NCBI RefSeq assembly: GCF_014698475.1
Contig: NZ_JACJTB010000003.1
Coordinates: forward strand, 280,576 to 344,575
Source: Nostoc spongiaeforme FACHB-130
GTDB taxonomy: Bacteria > Cyanobacteriota > Cyanobacteriia > Cyanobacteriales > Nostocaceae
DNA: 64,000 nt
Direction of reading: 5' to 3'
Shown here: piece by piece, positions 62,553 through 64,000 of the stretch
How positions within the stretch are numbered: position 1 is the first letter of the stretch
Layout: each line of letters starts with the position of its first letter
The notes under the pieces: generated by a model
Database searches by the model: none
Seen by the model: only the letters and a program-made list of their open reading frames with translations
Told to the model about the DNA's origin: nothing
Position numbers and translations under genes: made by a program

Positions 62553-63611
62553 ATGAAAACATCTGCGTGGTTATTAATACTTAGTTTGCTACTAACAGCT
62601 TGTAATGCACCTCAAAATACAGCAGTGTCTCCTAACGCTGGAGAAAGTAGTGCGACTGCAAAACCTGTGCAGAGTCAAACCAAAAGTAAACTAACTGTTG
62701 TGACCACAGTTGCACCGATCACGAATATTGTGAGTAATATTGCAGGCGATCGCACTCAAGTCAAAGGCATTATTCCTGAAGGTGCTGACTCTCATACATT
62801 TGAACCGCGCCCTAGTGATGCTGATTTGTTATCCAAAGCTAATTTGATTATCGTCAACGGACTACGTTTAGAAGTGCCTACCGAAAAATTAGCAAAAACT
62901 TCTAAACCCAAAGAAACAAATATTTATGAACTGGGGAACAACACTATCACCGAAGCCCAATGGATTTATGATTTTAGCTTTCCCAAAGAAAAAGGAGACC
63001 CCAATCCCCATTTATGGGTAAACCCCAAATATGCAGAAGCTTACGCTAAATTAGCCGCTAAACAATTAACGAAGTTAGACCCCGAAGGGAAAGAATACTA
63101 CGAGAAAAATTTAACGAACTACTTGCAACGTCTGGACGAATTAGACAAAGTTACCCGTGAAGTTGTGGCGAGTATTCCTGCGAAAAATCGCAAACTTTTG
63201 ACATATCACGACTCTTGGGCTTATTGGGCTAGAGAATATGGCTTTGAAGTCATCGGCGCAATTCAACCTTCTGATTTTAAAGAACCTTCCGCCCAAGATG
63301 TTGCCAAACTCATCGACCAAATTCGTAAAACTGGTGTACCTGCAATTTTTGGTTCAGAAGTTTACCCTAGCAAAGTTGAAGAACAAATTGCCAGAGAAGC
63401 CAAAGTCAAAATAGCCAATACCTCTGATGATGAATTACCAGGAACGGGATCAGCTAATGCCATAAAAAATACTAATCCCCAGCATACTTACATTGGCATG
63501 ATGGCAAACAATCTGCGAATCATTGCCGAAAATCTGGGGGGAAATCCTCAGTTAGTTGACAAGCTAAATACTAACAATGTCGTTGGCCCAACTACCACGG
63601 CTACTAAATAA
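62553..63611 (+). CDS. Zinc-type metal ABC transporter substrate-binding lipoprotein
   Basis: 352 residues. Lipobox LLTAC (Cys17) after a signal peptide. Cluster A-I/ZnuA-like fold: VVTTVAPITNIVSNIAGDRT; first ligand His in ADSHTFEPRPSD; second His in DPNPHLWVNP; third His in LLTYHDSWAYWAREYG; Asp in NTSDDELPG. His at the third position (Glu in Mn-binding PsaA/MntC) favours zinc. It would bind metal outside the plasma membrane and pass it to an ABC permease. The usual His-rich loop of ZnuA is absent. The next gene may be the transporter ATPase, starting at 63980. Confidence 0.88.
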   Translation: MKTSAWLLILSLLLTACNAPQNTAVSPNAGESSATAKPVQSQTKSKLTVVTTVAPITNIVSNIAGDRTQVKGIIPEGADSHTFEPRPSDADLLSKANLIIVNGLRLEVPTEKLAKTSKPKETNIYELGNNTITEAQWIYDFSFPKEKGDPNPHLWVNPKYAEAYAKLAAKQLTKLDPEGKEYYEKNLTNYLQRLDELDKVTREVVASIPAKNRKLLTYHDSWAYWAREYGFEVIGAIQPSDFKEPSAQDVAKLIDQIRKTGVPAIFGSEVYPSKVEEQIAREAKVKIANTSDDELPGTGSANAIKNTNPQHTYIGMMANNLRIIAENLGGNPQLVDKLNTNNVVGPTTTATK

Positions 63612-63639
63612 CAAAGTGCGGAGTGTTGAGTAGACAAGG

Positions 63640-63887
63640 TAGAGGGGGTGTGGGGAGTTTGGGGAGAGAGGGGAGTGTGGGGAGAGAGGTAAGTGTGGGG
63701 AGTGTGGGAAGAGAGGGGAGTGTGGGGAGTGTGGGGAGAGAGGGGGGAAAGATTTCTTCACCATCCTCTCACACCTCCCACACCTCCCACACCTCCCACA
63801 CCTCCCACACCTCCCACACCTCCCACACCTCCCACACCTCCCACACCTCCCACACCTCCCACACCTCCCACACCTCCCACACCTCCC
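63640..63887. repeat. Large purine/pyrimidine palindromic element with 13 nine-base units
   Basis: The left half (about 63645-63750) is built of G-rich units such as GTGTGGGGAG and AGAGGGGAG. The centre is GGGGGGAAAGATTTCTTCACC. The right half is 13 tandem copies of ACACCTCCC (63771-63887). The halves are complementary in register, so the whole can form a very long hairpin or other non-B structure. The open frames across it (PTPPTPP or HTSHTS) are artefacts of the nine-base period. The centre is shared with the short copy at 49990-50062. Confidence 0.85.
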
Positions 63888-63979
63888 CTGACAGGTGTAG
63901 GTTTTTTACAAAGGTGTGAGTAGTCAATCACTCTCGACAGAAAATAAAAGCAGAATCATAGAGTGAAACAGAGGCTCAA

Positions 63980-64000
63980 ATGCTAAAAAATGAGTACCTC
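63980..64000 (+). CDS. Possible start of the next gene (partial)
   Basis: ATG at 63980 opens a frame, MLKNEYL, running off the right edge. It lies about 370 bases after the metal-binding lipoprotein, on the same strand. In related genomes a metal ABC transporter ATPase would fit here, but seven residues are too few to identify it. Listed only so the edge is not overlooked. Confidence 0.25.

Noticed and set aside
62553..63611. Manganese-type (MntC/PsaA-like) substrate-binding protein
   Set aside because: The third ligand position is His (YHDSWAYW) rather than Glu, which favours the zinc type.
63771..63887. Possible CRISPR array or PTPPTPP-rich protein
   Set aside because: The units are directly adjacent nine-mers with no spacers, and the peptide is only the translation of that period in different frames.

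Overview
The window looks like chromosomal DNA from a filamentous, probably heterocyst-forming cyanobacterium of the Nostoc/Anabaena group. GCGATCGC-type (HIP1) octamers occur throughout, and many gaps hold the heptamer tandem repeats and hairpin repeats typical of that group. The order cobN - peptidoglycan-binding protein - furA (convergent) - sigC matches, from memory, the alr1690/furA/sigC neighbourhood of Anabaena PCC 7120. Other cyanobacterial markers are the ARC6-like division protein Ftn2, a PEP-CTERM protein, WD40 and TPR Ser/Thr kinases, and PAS/GAF histidine kinases.

Layout. 1-3435: a left-truncated operon of envelope proteins resembling the VirB8/VirB10/VirB9 core of type IV secretion systems. 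It converges on a TonB-family protein (3638-5077). 5330-8438: orphan NanE, a small unknown protein and a GAF histidine kinase. 8569-15959: cobN, a peptidoglycan-binding protein, furA and sigC. 16621-19883: a toxin-antitoxin pair with a nonsense-interrupted toxin, gpsA, lipA, and decayed IS630-like and GIY-YIG remnants. 20271-29921: an ABC exporter, a zinc-ribbon Ser/Thr kinase with WD40 repeats, infC, a PII-like protein, an RRM protein, a hydrolase, and a paralogous kinase whose catalytic loop is degenerate. 30095-35454: an isochorismatase-family hydrolase, a LysM/M23 peptidase, DUF4058, SH3 and BamE-like proteins and a SLATT-type membrane protein. 35747-44555: ubiD, clpS-DUF2103, ftn2, pdhA, an aldose-1-epimerase-like gene and tRNA-Lys. 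44732-53702: a TPR kinase, a hybrid PAS histidine kinase, a PEP-CTERM protein and another kinase. 53853-59375: a four-gene operon (DUF2156 membrane transferase, two tandem esterases, an alpha/beta hydrolase) divergent from a flippase-type membrane protein. 60001-64000: ExoD, a diacylglycerol-kinase-like protein, a zinc-type substrate-binding lipoprotein and a very large purine/pyrimidine repeat.

Two themes stand out. First, 53853-59375 looks like MprF split into separate flippase and transferase genes, combined with exported esterases. That suggests an aminoacyl-phospholipid (or similar lipid) make-flip-hydrolyse module that I do not recognise as described. Second, repeats normally found between genes have entered coding sequences in frame: in cobN (several blocks), the GAF histidine kinase and the lipA 3' end. 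The same seven-residue peptide is encoded in two unrelated proteins.

All calls come from reading the sequence and recalled family knowledge; no database search was run. Domain boundaries are approximate.
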